A program made the position numbers and the translations under genes. From Methanoregula sp. (GTDB lineage: Archaea > Halobacteriota > Methanomicrobia > Methanomicrobiales > Methanospirillaceae), in assembly GCA_030651815.1 (NCBI GenBank), contig JAUSBW010000241.1:1-48025 (forward strand): a stretch of 48,025 nt of DNA, in the 5' to 3' direction. The notes beneath the pieces were generated by a model that searched no databases, had not been told where the DNA came from, and saw only the letters and a list, made by a program, of their open reading frames with translations. This document shows, piece after piece, positions 1-7,185 of this stretch. Position 1 is the first letter of the stretch. Every line of letters starts with the position of its first letter.

Positions 1-474
1 TGACCTCGGTTCATTTTGACTTATACAATTGTTAGCAGGCAATAGGAGCGTTAGACGACAAAGAGGGAGGCACTTCATCCCCGACCTAAAGTTCGGGGTC
101 TTCCCGTGCCCCCTCTTATCTCCCGAGACGGAGATAAAAAAGAGCATCTTCTTTTTGATATACGTGAACACGTCTTTCACCAGGGTCTTTTTTACTCCCG
201 GAAATTCGGGCGTGGGATCCATGTCATCGTCACTAAAGAGCTCGTAGCCTTCTATCGAATTGCTCCAGCGGGTCAGGTTGTCATAGAAACCAAAGGCATG
301 GTCCTCCTCAAATTCAAAACTTGTGATGATCACCTCGGCAAACTTAAAGAGGGTGAAATCTCCGGGAACGGCAAGCACACGGTACGGGTGACCCCGCACG
401 TTGCCCATGTAGTTGCTCTGGATCACCTTGAACAGAAACTGCAGATGTTCGCCATCCTTTGCTCTTTTTGTCAT
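1..474 (-). CDS. pRiA4b ORF-3-like protein, disrupted, runs off left edge
   Basis: Reads from an ATG at 474 leftwards with no stop before the window edge. The first ~115 residues resemble the plasmid pRiA4b ORF-3 family (small alpha/beta proteins often found near mobile elements; function unknown): a strand-rich start, an FTLFKFAEVI stretch, an FEFEEDHAFGFYDN segment where the family has its aromatic/His-rich helix, and VKDVF..KKKMLFF before the place where a GDxW motif is expected. There the sequence reads SGDKRG and then becomes a low-quality tail encoded by a hairpin (61-117), so the domain looks cut. The ATG has no clear Shine-Dalgarno. Family call is from remembered family pattern; truncation is inference. 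Confidence 0.5.
   Translation of the reverse strand, partial: MTKRAKDGEHLQFLFKVIQSNYMGNVRGHPYRVLAVPGDFTLFKFAEVIITSFEFEEDHAFGFYDNLTRWSNSIEGYELFSDDDMDPTPEFPGVKKTLVKDVFTYIKKKMLFFISVSGDKRGHGKTPNFRSGMKCLPLCRLTLLLPANNCISQNEPRS
61..117. repeat. Nested hairpin resembling an IS200/IS605 (tnpB-type) end
   Basis: Two stacked inverted repeats are visible. The outer arms AAGAGGGAGGCAC (61-73) and GTGCCCCCTCTT (106-117) pair over 12 bp with a single bulged A. The inner arms CCCCGA (79-84) and TCGGGG (93-98) pair over 6 bp. On the minus strand the inner hairpin reads GAAG-A-CCCCGA-ACTTTAGG-TCGGGG, the same design as the hairpin at 47902-47921. Such hairpins with a CTTTAG loop lie at the right ends of many IS200/IS605-type tnpB elements, where they form part of the transposition end and the omega-RNA. 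No tnpB is seen here. Confidence 0.45.
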
Positions 475-631
475 ACCAATCAACTCTTCTCCTGAAAATA
501 CTGGATGTATAAAGAGATCTTTTTTGAAATTATTTAAGCGCTGTTTTCCATTTTTCTGCCCCAGTGAGTTGAACGGCATAGGCTTTCACCGCCTTTTGCG
601 AAAATTCTACAGCTCAGCCTCCAATAATTTT
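475..631. other. Intergenic region, no gene seen
   Basis: A spacer of about 160 bp between the start of the pRiA4b ORF-3-like gene and the end of the KaiC-like ATPase. It is AT-rich with several T and A runs (for example 606-650), compatible with a minus-strand promoter for the left gene and a terminator for the right one. No open frame with a family signature was found. Confidence 0.4.
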
Positions 632-1330
632 TTAAAACACATTTGCTTCTGAATAAACCATGACCTGATCCTGCTCGATCTCGTATGGCTTGATCTCACG
701 GGAATGGGCAGACATCCGCATCTTTACCACTTCAAGGGCAAGGTGCACGTCCGTCAGATCCGAGGGGCGGATATACCGGAGCAGGATCACCGTATCGGAC
801 AGGTACTCGATCAGCCCGTGACGGCTGGAAAACGCGTTGTCACGGTGGGTCTCAGAGGTCATCATGATCGTGCAGTTCCGGTCACGGAGCCCTTCGATAA
901 ACCGGTACATCTCCTGCCTTCGTTCAGAGTCGGTATCGAACAGGTCTTCAAATAGGGAGATCGGATCGATGACCACCCTGCTGGCTTTCACTTCTTCGAT
1001 GAGTTTGGGGAGTTCATTCTTGATCCGGTTATTGGCAACATTGAAATCCGTGGGATCGAGCTTGATGACATAGAGAGCTTTATTCAAAAACGGTGTGATG
1101 TCCCATCCCTTCTGTTTCATGTATGTGTAGATTCTTTCTTCGCGTTCCTCAAGACTTATGTAGATGACACGTTCTCCCCTTGTAAGCCCGTCCCATATAA
1201 ACTGAAGGGAAAAGGTTGTCTTGCCAGTACCATACGTGCCAATAATTGCACAGATGCTGCCTTGAATCAATCCCCCGCCCAGCATATCGTCAAGACCAAT
1301 GATTCCCACTTTAACCCGTTCGTCAGTCAT
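632..1330 (-). CDS. KaiC/FlaH-like RecA-superfamily ATPase
   Basis: A 232-residue single-domain RecA-fold ATPase of the KaiC/GvpD/FlaH group. Walker A is GTYGTGKT at 31-38 after the typical N-terminal GLDDMLGGG-LIQGS lead; EE at 61-62 follows strand ISL where the catalytic glutamates of KaiC-type proteins lie; Walker B is VVID at 119-122. No second KaiC domain, HTH or membrane segment. It starts within the ATGA overlap with the upstream gene (1327-1330), so the two are translationally coupled. They are divergent from a secretion ATPase and a FlaJ-like membrane protein. In the archaellum, FlaH is the RecA-like partner of FlaI and FlaJ; I infer a comparable role here. It could instead be a signalling KaiC-like protein. 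Confidence 0.8.
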   Translation of the reverse strand: MTDERVKVGIIGLDDMLGGGLIQGSICAIIGTYGTGKTTFSLQFIWDGLTRGERVIYISLEEREERIYTYMKQKGWDITPFLNKALYVIKLDPTDFNVANNRIKNELPKLIEEVKASRVVIDPISLFEDLFDTDSERRQEMYRFIEGLRDRNCTIMMTSETHRDNAFSSRHGLIEYLSDTVILLRYIRPSDLTDVHLALEVVKMRMSAHSREIKPYEIEQDQVMVYSEANVF

Positions 1331-2154
1331 ATAATCATCCGGATATTGCTCACTTCAAAACCACTCGTTGTCGAAATGCGGACCGCAAATTTCACCAGAT
1401 CGCGTTCCTCTAAGTGGGGCATAACCCCTCTGAACTTTTCAAAATACATCACCCGCTGCCTGCGTGCACCGGTGCTCTCTTCCCATTTGAAGAGCATCAC
1501 TGCATCTGCAATGTCTGATAGTTCTTTCTCTTGAGCTGAATTCAGGATGCCCTGGGTGAGCAGCAGGTAACAGGTAAGGCCCCGCTGTTTTGACACCCGC
1601 TGCAAACCCCGTAAAACACCGGTAAGGTTTGACCAGCTGCTGGGAGTATTGGATTGTACTGCAATATCGGTGATGGAATCCATGATGATCAGACTTTGCG
1701 GTTGTGCTGTATTGATCACGTTTGAGAGCTGGACAAAGACATTTCCATGACCTGACCGCTTTTGCATTCTTGTAAGGATATCACTGTGGCTGTACCACTC
1801 ATCGGGAACAACACTTCTGTCAAAATAGAGTTCAGAGAGGTCATCGAACTGGATTGATTCCACGAGCTGGCTTACATTGTCAACATGCAGCGAATTGACG
1901 ATCTCCTGCTTCACATCATCCTTGAGCCTTGTGAAGGTGATATACCGGAGCTCTTTTGGAGCGGTTTTATCCTTTAATGCATCACGTTTTTTTGCATCCA
2001 GCAGATTTATCATTGAACTGTACACAAACTCGTAGCTGCCCGCCCCGAGATCCCCAAGGAAAAGGATAACAGAACCCGGTGGAACTCCTCCGTCAAGAAT
2101 CGGGTCGAGTGATAGGATCCCGGTAGGCATCTTTTTACTGGCAAATTCCTGCAT
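1327..2154 (-). CDS. RecA/KaiC-like protein with degenerate P-loop
   Basis: A 275-residue RecA-fold relative of its downstream neighbour: the same lead (GILSLDPILDGGVPPGS) and a Walker B-like strand LIIMDS, about residue 155, followed by ITDIA. The P-loop position reads GDLGAGSYEF (34-43), so the invariant Lys-Thr/Ser of Walker A is replaced by Ser-Tyr. It probably does not hydrolyse ATP in the usual way, and may be a structural or regulatory partner of the intact ATPase encoded next. Archaellar FlaH is known to bind ATP with little or no turnover, which makes an assembly-scaffold role plausible. First gene of the minus-strand pair; an AT-rich promoter (TTTATAAC on the minus strand near 2210) lies upstream. 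Confidence 0.75.
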   Translation of the reverse strand: MQEFASKKMPTGILSLDPILDGGVPPGSVILFLGDLGAGSYEFVYSSMINLLDAKKRDALKDKTAPKELRYITFTRLKDDVKQEIVNSLHVDNVSQLVESIQFDDLSELYFDRSVVPDEWYSHSDILTRMQKRSGHGNVFVQLSNVINTAQPQSLIIMDSITDIAVQSNTPSSWSNLTGVLRGLQRVSKQRGLTCYLLLTQGILNSAQEKELSDIADAVMLFKWEESTGARRQRVMYFEKFRGVMPHLEERDLVKFAVRISTTSGFEVSNIRMII

Positions 2155-2367
2155 AAACCCCCATTATTAATAAATGAATTTCCTTCACAGAAACTCTCAT
2201 GGGTAGTGTTATAAATATATCTGATCGCAAAAGCATAATCATCAGACCTGCGGGAAAAACGACAAAAAACCCCTGGATTTCCCGGAATGACACATAATTA
2301 TATAGAATGATCTCCCGAATTATAGCTCGGGAACATAGTAATTTTTCGGATGGGGAGCTTGTGCAGT
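2155..2367. promoter_or_regulatory. Divergent promoter region with 5'-UTR hairpin
   Basis: Serves the RecA-like pair (left) and the FlaI/FlaJ-like pair (right). For the minus strand there is an ATATATTTATAAC box around 2208-2220, about 55-65 bp before the ATG at 2154. For the plus strand a TAATTATATAG box lies at 2296-2306. Downstream of it, TCCCGA (2313-2318) and TCGGGA (2327-2332) form a 6-bp hairpin with an 8-nt AT-rich loop, which would fall at or near the 5' end of the plus-strand mRNA. The box and hairpin are seen directly; their roles are inferred. Confidence 0.5.
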
Positions 2368-4098
2368 ATGCAGATCTCTGAATTCTTAAACTCGCTTAAA
2401 AAACATCAGTCGGAAAAAGGGGCACAGGAACCCGCTGATCCACTTGCAGAACCAAAAAAAACTGTTGCCGGTGGTGATGAAGAGAAAACACCCGCACCGG
2501 AATCTAAAAAACCCGAGGCAGGATACCTCCACTATTATCATCTGCTTAAAGGAGTTAAAAAATCGGTCATCGACGAATACGACTTTGAACGGGACGGCAC
2601 ACTTGTAGAAGCGAATGTGGATGATACGTATGAGCAGATCGACCAGTATTGGATCGAAAACGGGTGTTCGCTCATCATCATTGCCCTGAATAAAAAAACC
2701 AACCAGCGGGAGTACCTCCTGTTCGAACCGTCCCTGTCCGATTTTGAATATGAGCTTCTGGAACGACTGTATGAGGACCTCCGGTGTGTACTGATCCTGT
2801 CGTCAAAGGAGATCAAAAAAGATCGGAAGTACATCTTACTCGAAAAGATGAATGAACTCATCGATGATTATGGCGTTACGCTTGAACGTTCCGCCCGCCA
2901 TAAGCTCCAGTATTTTTTAATTCGGAATTTTTTAGGCTGGTCGCGTATTGACCCCCTGATGAAGGATCCCAATCTTGAGGATATCTCCTGCGATGGCAAT
3001 AAAGTCCCGCTCTTCCTTTATCACCGGCACTATCGGAACATCAGGACAAATATCGCCTTTGAATCCGATGTTCTCAACTCGCTTGCCATCACCCTTGCCC
3101 AGCGTTCGGGCAAACACATCTCCACAGGTTCTCCTATTATCGATGCAACACTCCCGGATGGCTCGCGACTCCAGTTGACGTTCGGCTCTGAAGTGACTAC
3201 GCGGGGGACATCATTTACGATACGTAAATTCAGGGAGGAACCGTTCTCTCCTGTTGAACTCATAGAGATTGGTACATTCAATGCAGAAGCACTCGCCTAC
3301 TTCTGGATGGCTATTGAGAACAATAAAAGCCTGCTTTTTATCGGCGGAACGGCATCTGGAAAGACCACATCGTTAAATGCCGTATCTCTCTTCATCCCTC
3401 AGGTTGCCAAAGTAGTTAGTATTGAAGATACGCGTGAGATTACCCTGTATCATGATAACTGGATCGCCAGCATCACCCGTGATGCCCTTTCTGAAGGTAG
3501 CAATGCCATCACAATGTTTGATCTGCTGAGGGCAGCAATGCGACAACGACCCGAGTACATCCTTGTCGGAGAAGTGCGGGGTGCTGAAGCCCAGACCCTT
3601 TTCCAAGCTATGAATACCGGGCACACCACGTTCTCCACCATGCATGCAGGCAGTGTCGATGCTGCAATCCACCGTCTCGAGAGTGAACCGTTGAATGTAC
3701 CCAGAAATATGGTGCAGGCACTCAACATCATCAGCGTACAGGCATTAATCTACCATGGAACAGAGCGTTTCCGCCGTGTTCAGGAAGTTGTCGAGATTAC
3801 CGGCATAGACCCTTCAACAGGAAATATGCGTGTCAACAACGTCTTTGTATATGATCCCATACATGACAAGATAAGTTTTACCGGGCGCTCCCAGATCTAT
3901 TCAGACATAGCAGAAAAACGAGGGTGGACTCGTGAACAGCTTGAGGCTGAGATTACAATCCGGAAAAATCTCCTTGAAGAGATGAGAAGACAGGGGATTA
4001 AGGATTATATCTCGGTTGCATCCCTCTTCCACGCATATCAAATCGATGCTAAAGAAGTGCTGGCCAATATCTCTAATCTTCGTACGGTAATTCGATGA
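2368..4098 (+). CDS. Archaellum/type IV pilus-type secretion ATPase (FlaI/GspE-like)
   Basis: A hexameric-type ATPase of the FlaI/GspE/TadA family, expected to sit on the cytoplasmic face of a pilus, archaellum or secretion machine and power assembly. Counting from an upstream in-frame ATG at 2350, Walker A is GGTASGKT at 332-339, the Asp box is SIEDTREI, Walker B lies in ILVGEVRGAE near 404-412, and the His box is TTFSTMHAGS. The N-terminal ~120 residues include a charged Pro/Lys/Glu-rich linker (EPADPLAEPKK) and a family-specific N-terminal domain. I chose the ATG at 2368 because GGGGAG lies 10 nt upstream; the ATG at 2350 has no Shine-Dalgarno but cannot be excluded. The stop overlaps the next ATG by four bases, so its partner is the FlaJ-like protein. 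No archaellin or pilin gene is next to it. Confidence 0.88.
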   Translation: MQISEFLNSLKKHQSEKGAQEPADPLAEPKKTVAGGDEEKTPAPESKKPEAGYLHYYHLLKGVKKSVIDEYDFERDGTLVEANVDDTYEQIDQYWIENGCSLIIIALNKKTNQREYLLFEPSLSDFEYELLERLYEDLRCVLILSSKEIKKDRKYILLEKMNELIDDYGVTLERSARHKLQYFLIRNFLGWSRIDPLMKDPNLEDISCDGNKVPLFLYHRHYRNIRTNIAFESDVLNSLAITLAQRSGKHISTGSPIIDATLPDGSRLQLTFGSEVTTRGTSFTIRKFREEPFSPVELIEIGTFNAEALAYFWMAIENNKSLLFIGGTASGKTTSLNAVSLFIPQVAKVVSIEDTREITLYHDNWIASITRDALSEGSNAITMFDLLRAAMRQRPEYILVGEVRGAEAQTLFQAMNTGHTTFSTMHAGSVDAAIHRLESEPLNVPRNMVQALNIISVQALIYHGTERFRRVQEVVEITGIDPSTGNMRVNNVFVYDPIHDKISFTGRSQIYSDIAEKRGWTREQLEAEITIRKNLLEEMRRQGIKDYISVASLFHAYQIDAKEVLANISNLRTVIR

Positions 4099-6029
4099 TT
4101 GTCAGGAACTACCTCCGGAAATGGATAGCGCGTGACCCCCTGCGATATGAGAGCCTGCGTTCAGATCTGATATCTGCCAGAATTGGGATGACCCTCGAAC
4201 AGTATCTCTGGCGATCGGTCAAGCTCACACTAGTGACTGGTTTCGTTTTTGCCCTTCTGGGATACTTAATCAGCCCCTTGTTGGGCATGCAGATACCGAC
4301 CGGGAGAATCGGCATCTATAATGTCTTTAATATCCAGTTACCGGTCCTTTTCAATGCCATTTATCCACCGCAGTATATTATGGCGCTCCTAGTCATAGTT
4401 GCGCTTTGTATCGGCGCGTACCTTGGCTATAAAATTATGCTTCGCATGCCCGGTATCGAGAAGAAAAGCCGCTCGATTAAGATCAATCTGACTCTGCACA
4501 ATGCAGTGGCTTATATGTATGCGATGAGACGTGGGGGTGCCCAGCTCATGACAATTTTTCGATCGTTGTCTGATCGAGCAAATATTTATGGGGAAGTTGC
4601 TTTAGAGTTTCGCCAGATCGTAAGAGATGCAGATTTTTTTGGGTACGATGTTGTTACCGCGATCCATCACCTGTCTGATACGACTCCATCAGAAAAACTA
4701 AAAAATTTTCTTGAGGATCTCCTGTCAGTTATTGAAAGCGGAGGGGACATGTCAGATTTTCTCTCCATGCGGGTCAGGATGTACCAGGAAGAAGCAAAAT
4801 TAGAGCAAAAACAGTTTCTCAACATCCTGTCCCTTGTTGCGGAATCTTATGTGACCCTTTTTGTGGCAGGCCCGCTCTTTTTGATAATCATAATGGTTGT
4901 TATGGGGATGATGGGCGGGAGCGCGGTTCTCCAGCTGTCAGTATTATCCTATGCGATTATTCCCATCGGGTCAGTGGTGTTCATCCTTCTTCTCGATCTC
5001 ATATCAGTAAAGGCGGAAAAGTCTGAGCGATACATAAAAACAAAGTGGCTTCACGCTTTTTCGGAAGTTACCATTCTTAAAAAGAAGGACGATGAGCAAC
5101 TGTATTCACAAATGAAAAAATACGACCAGCTCAGAGATCTGATCCATTATCTCAAGCATCCTTTTGAGAATTTTGTAAATAATGTGAATCATACCCTCTA
5201 TGTGACGGTGCCCATTGCTCTCATATATATCGGAGTTGTACTGTTGAACATTCCCCATTATAGAAATGAGGAACTTTTCATTTCTGTCGTTGATGATCAC
5301 ATAGTTATTGGTCTCCTTATCGTGCTCATACCCTATGCGATCTTTTACGAGATCTGGTCCCGGAAAGTGCTGGGGATCCAGTCGCTCATACCTGACTTCC
5401 TTGAACGTATGGCGGGCATCAACCAGGTGGGACTCACCATCGCACAGGCGATAGCGATCATGGTGAACACCAACCTTGGGCTCCTGAGTTATGAAATACG
5501 GAGAATCAAACGGGATATGGAATGGGGGGCCAACTTCACCGAAGCTCTGGTGCGGTTTGAGGAACGGGTCAGCACCCCTTCAATTGCACGGACAGTGACA
5601 CTGATTACCAAAGCAAGCGAGATGAGTGGACAGATCTCTGTGGTGCTATCGATTGCCGCAAGCGATGCAAAGATGACTGAAGTGCTCAAAAAAGAGCGCC
5701 TCATCGAGATGTTTATCTACACTGCAATTGTGTACCTTTCGTTCTTTGTATTCCTCTTTGTCGTGGGGGTATTATGCACTCAGTTCCTCCCTGTGCTTGC
5801 AAATATCACGATTAAAGGGATTCCCGCGGTCGGGGCATTATCGGGTATAGGATCGATTCCGATCATGACCATCAACCGGATTCTGTATCATGCATGTCTT
5901 ATACAGGCACTCTTCTCCGGCATTATTGCCGGGCAGATGGGAGAGGTGTCTCTTGAAGCGGGGATAAAACACTCCTGTATCCTTGTCATAATCACATTGG
6001 TTATCTTCAATTTTGTTCTCGTTTTATGA
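4095..6029 (+). CDS. FlaJ/TadC-like membrane platform protein with two T2SSF domains
   Basis: A 644-residue polytopic membrane protein, the likely platform for the adjacent ATPase. It has two T2SSF (GspF/FlaJ) modules: a cytoplasmic segment at about 135-250 followed by strongly hydrophobic helices (FLIIIMVVMGMMGG), and a second at about 432-545 followed by IVYLSFFVFLFVVGVL. Extra transmembrane helices lie near the N terminus (LVTGFVFALLGYLI, IMALLVIVALCIGAYLGY), before the second module and at the extreme C terminus (ILVIITLVIFNFVLVL). The duplicated form resembles haloarchaeal PilC-type proteins more than the shorter archaellar FlaJ. Overlap of 4 bp with the ATPase gene implies coupled translation. 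Substrate unknown; no pilin-like gene with a class III signal peptide is visible nearby. Confidence 0.85.
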   Translation: MIVRNYLRKWIARDPLRYESLRSDLISARIGMTLEQYLWRSVKLTLVTGFVFALLGYLISPLLGMQIPTGRIGIYNVFNIQLPVLFNAIYPPQYIMALLVIVALCIGAYLGYKIMLRMPGIEKKSRSIKINLTLHNAVAYMYAMRRGGAQLMTIFRSLSDRANIYGEVALEFRQIVRDADFFGYDVVTAIHHLSDTTPSEKLKNFLEDLLSVIESGGDMSDFLSMRVRMYQEEAKLEQKQFLNILSLVAESYVTLFVAGPLFLIIIMVVMGMMGGSAVLQLSVLSYAIIPIGSVVFILLLDLISVKAEKSERYIKTKWLHAFSEVTILKKKDDEQLYSQMKKYDQLRDLIHYLKHPFENFVNNVNHTLYVTVPIALIYIGVVLLNIPHYRNEELFISVVDDHIVIGLLIVLIPYAIFYEIWSRKVLGIQSLIPDFLERMAGINQVGLTIAQAIAIMVNTNLGLLSYEIRRIKRDMEWGANFTEALVRFEERVSTPSIARTVTLITKASEMSGQISVVLSIAASDAKMTEVLKKERLIEMFIYTAIVYLSFFVFLFVVGVLCTQFLPVLANITIKGIPAVGALSGIGSIPIMTINRILYHACLIQALFSGIIAGQMGEVSLEAGIKHSCILVIITLVIFNFVLVL

Positions 6030-6117
6030 GGAGTAAAACAAAGAGTCCGAAAAAGCTGTCCCTTTTCAGATAGAGTTAAATAATGCAGAAGAGATCTCGT
6101 AGTGAGGTGAACTGGAC

Positions 6118-6273
6118 ATGTGTAGTGTTGGCGGACCAATGGATATAGATCTTCCCCCGGATCGGATAAAGCCGAAAGATTACCGGTGCAATGAATGCAG
6201 TGAGCGATTCAAGGGTATCGGGAAAAACCCCATCTGTCCGAGCTGCCAGTCAGAAGAAGTGACTGAAATATGA
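6118..6273 (+). CDS. 51-residue zinc-ribbon protein
   Basis: Short open frame starting ATG at 6118 with GAGGTGA 9-15 nt upstream (6103-6109). The protein has a pair of CxxC motifs, CNEC and CPSC, 17 residues apart with a YRCNECSERF and NPICPSCQS pattern typical of rubredoxin-like or zinc-ribbon knuckles. Its stop overlaps the ATG of the next gene (ATGA, 6270-6273), a strong sign that it is a real translated gene. Function unknown; such small ribbons commonly bind zinc or nucleic acids. It lies ~90 bp downstream of the pilus-like module and before the ATP synthase operon. Confidence 0.65.
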   Translation: MCSVGGPMDIDLPPDRIKPKDYRCNECSERFKGIGKNPICPSCQSEEVTEI

Positions 6274-6743
6274 ATTTCCCCCTTGATGATGAGCTGCTGC
6301 TCATTTCAGGGACGCACTCTTTTTTACTGGTAGCAAAAATCAGGACCCGGTTTGCCCTGTGTATCGAAACCCCTGTCAATGAATATGTTCAGGGTGTTAA
6401 TCCTGAGGATCTGGTTGCGGTTTCCGCACCAGGAGGGGGGGCAGTTGAGCCGGCGATGATGCTCATCGAACTCGTAAGAGGGTATCATATGCCACTGCTT
6501 GTGCTCGAAAAAGCCCATCCGGGATCAAAACGACTCTCCTATGTGGTATCCGTTGGACCGGAGATTTCTACCAATTGCTCGATCCAGCGTGGTACGCACC
6601 CGGAACAGCACCTGATCTGTTCGAGTGACGAGCTCGCTGGCATAACCCTCAAAGGTACAGGGCAGGGAGTAGAGATATCCCCTGTTCCTGCGGGAATATC
6701 TCTCCAAAGAGTAAAATGCCAGATTAAAACCGAATTTTCCTGA
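6270..6743 (+). CDS. Conserved-looking hypothetical protein (157 aa)
   Basis: I do not recognise the family. The protein is soluble, strand-rich and without Cys motifs: it opens with a short hydrophobic core (LLLISGTHSFLLVAKIRT), then GVNPEDLVAVSAPGGG, a helix AMMLIELVRGYHMPLLVLEKAHPGSKRLSYVVSVGPEI, and a C-terminal strand region. It is translationally coupled to the zinc-ribbon gene by a 4-bp overlap, suggesting the two work together. A T-rich stretch (6751-6771: GGTTTTTTTAAGATTTTTGT) directly after its stop may end the transcript ahead of the ATP synthase promoter. Confidence 0.6.
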   Translation: MNFPLDDELLLISGTHSFLLVAKIRTRFALCIETPVNEYVQGVNPEDLVAVSAPGGGAVEPAMMLIELVRGYHMPLLVLEKAHPGSKRLSYVVSVGPEISTNCSIQRGTHPEQHLICSSDELAGITLKGTGQGVEISPVPAGISLQRVKCQIKTEFS

Positions 6744-6750
6744 TTATCCC

Positions 6751-6772
6751 GGTTTTTTTAAGATTTTTGTAC
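6751..6772 (+). terminator. T-rich putative terminator
   Basis: Two runs of T (seven, then five) follow the stop of the 157-residue unknown gene within 30 bp. Archaeal RNA polymerase terminates at oligo-T without needing a hairpin, so this probably separates that transcript from the ATP synthase operon. Confidence 0.4.
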
Positions 6773-6798
6773 GGATGGCATAATCCTGATCGTAAATA

Positions 6799-6855
6799 AC
6801 AATACATATATTCCTTTTTTTACCAATTATTGTACTGCCGTGAGAGGGGGGTTGG
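6799..6855 (+). promoter_or_regulatory. Promoter and strong ribosome site of the ATP synthase operon
   Basis: A TATA-like ACATATATT box (6804-6812) lies about 45 bp before the first ATG (6856), with a pyrimidine-rich stretch after it. A strong Shine-Dalgarno-like GAGAGGGGGG run ends about 5 nt before the ATG. Together these give a short leader of roughly 20 nt. Seen in sequence; promoter function inferred. Confidence 0.55.
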
Positions 6856-7185
6856 ATGAAGACTGAGGTCCTACAAGACATCAAGAAAGCTGAAGAAGAG
6901 TACCAATCGGTGATCAGCAAGGCCCAGGAAGAGAAGAAGCATAAGCATTCCCAGGCTGAGCTCGAATCTGATAATCTGGTCGCAAAAGCGCAGAGTAATG
7001 CTGAACAATACAAAAAGCTGAAACTGGAAGAAGCACGACACCAGGCGGCACTTAAGCACGCTGAAATCATAAAAAGTGGCAATCAGCGCGCAGCAGCAAT
7101 CAGGGAGAAAGGAGCACCGCACGTTACAAAAGCAGTGCAGCTGCTGGTAGCGAGGTTCAAGGAGCAGCTGCATGTTGAAGCCTAG
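6856..7185 (+). CDS. atpH: A-type ATP synthase subunit H
   Basis: A 109-residue, almost entirely helical, charged protein with the heptad character of a peripheral-stalk coiled coil (EEEYQSVISKAQEEKKHKHSQAELE and following). Subunit H pairs with subunit E to form the stator stalks that tie the A1 head to membrane subunit I. It is first in the operon, which is the standard archaeal position of ahaH/atpH. The gene overlaps the start of atpI by 14 bp. Length matches the family (about 100-115 residues). Confidence 0.85.
   Translation: MKTEVLQDIKKAEEEYQSVISKAQEEKKHKHSQAELESDNLVAKAQSNAEQYKKLKLEEARHQAALKHAEIIKSGNQRAAAIREKGAPHVTKAVQLLVARFKEQLHVEA

Noticed and set aside
106-495. Plus-strand frame of 129 codons at the left edge
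   Set aside because: It is the antisense of the pRiA4b ORF-3-like gene, which has recognisable family sequence on the minus strand.
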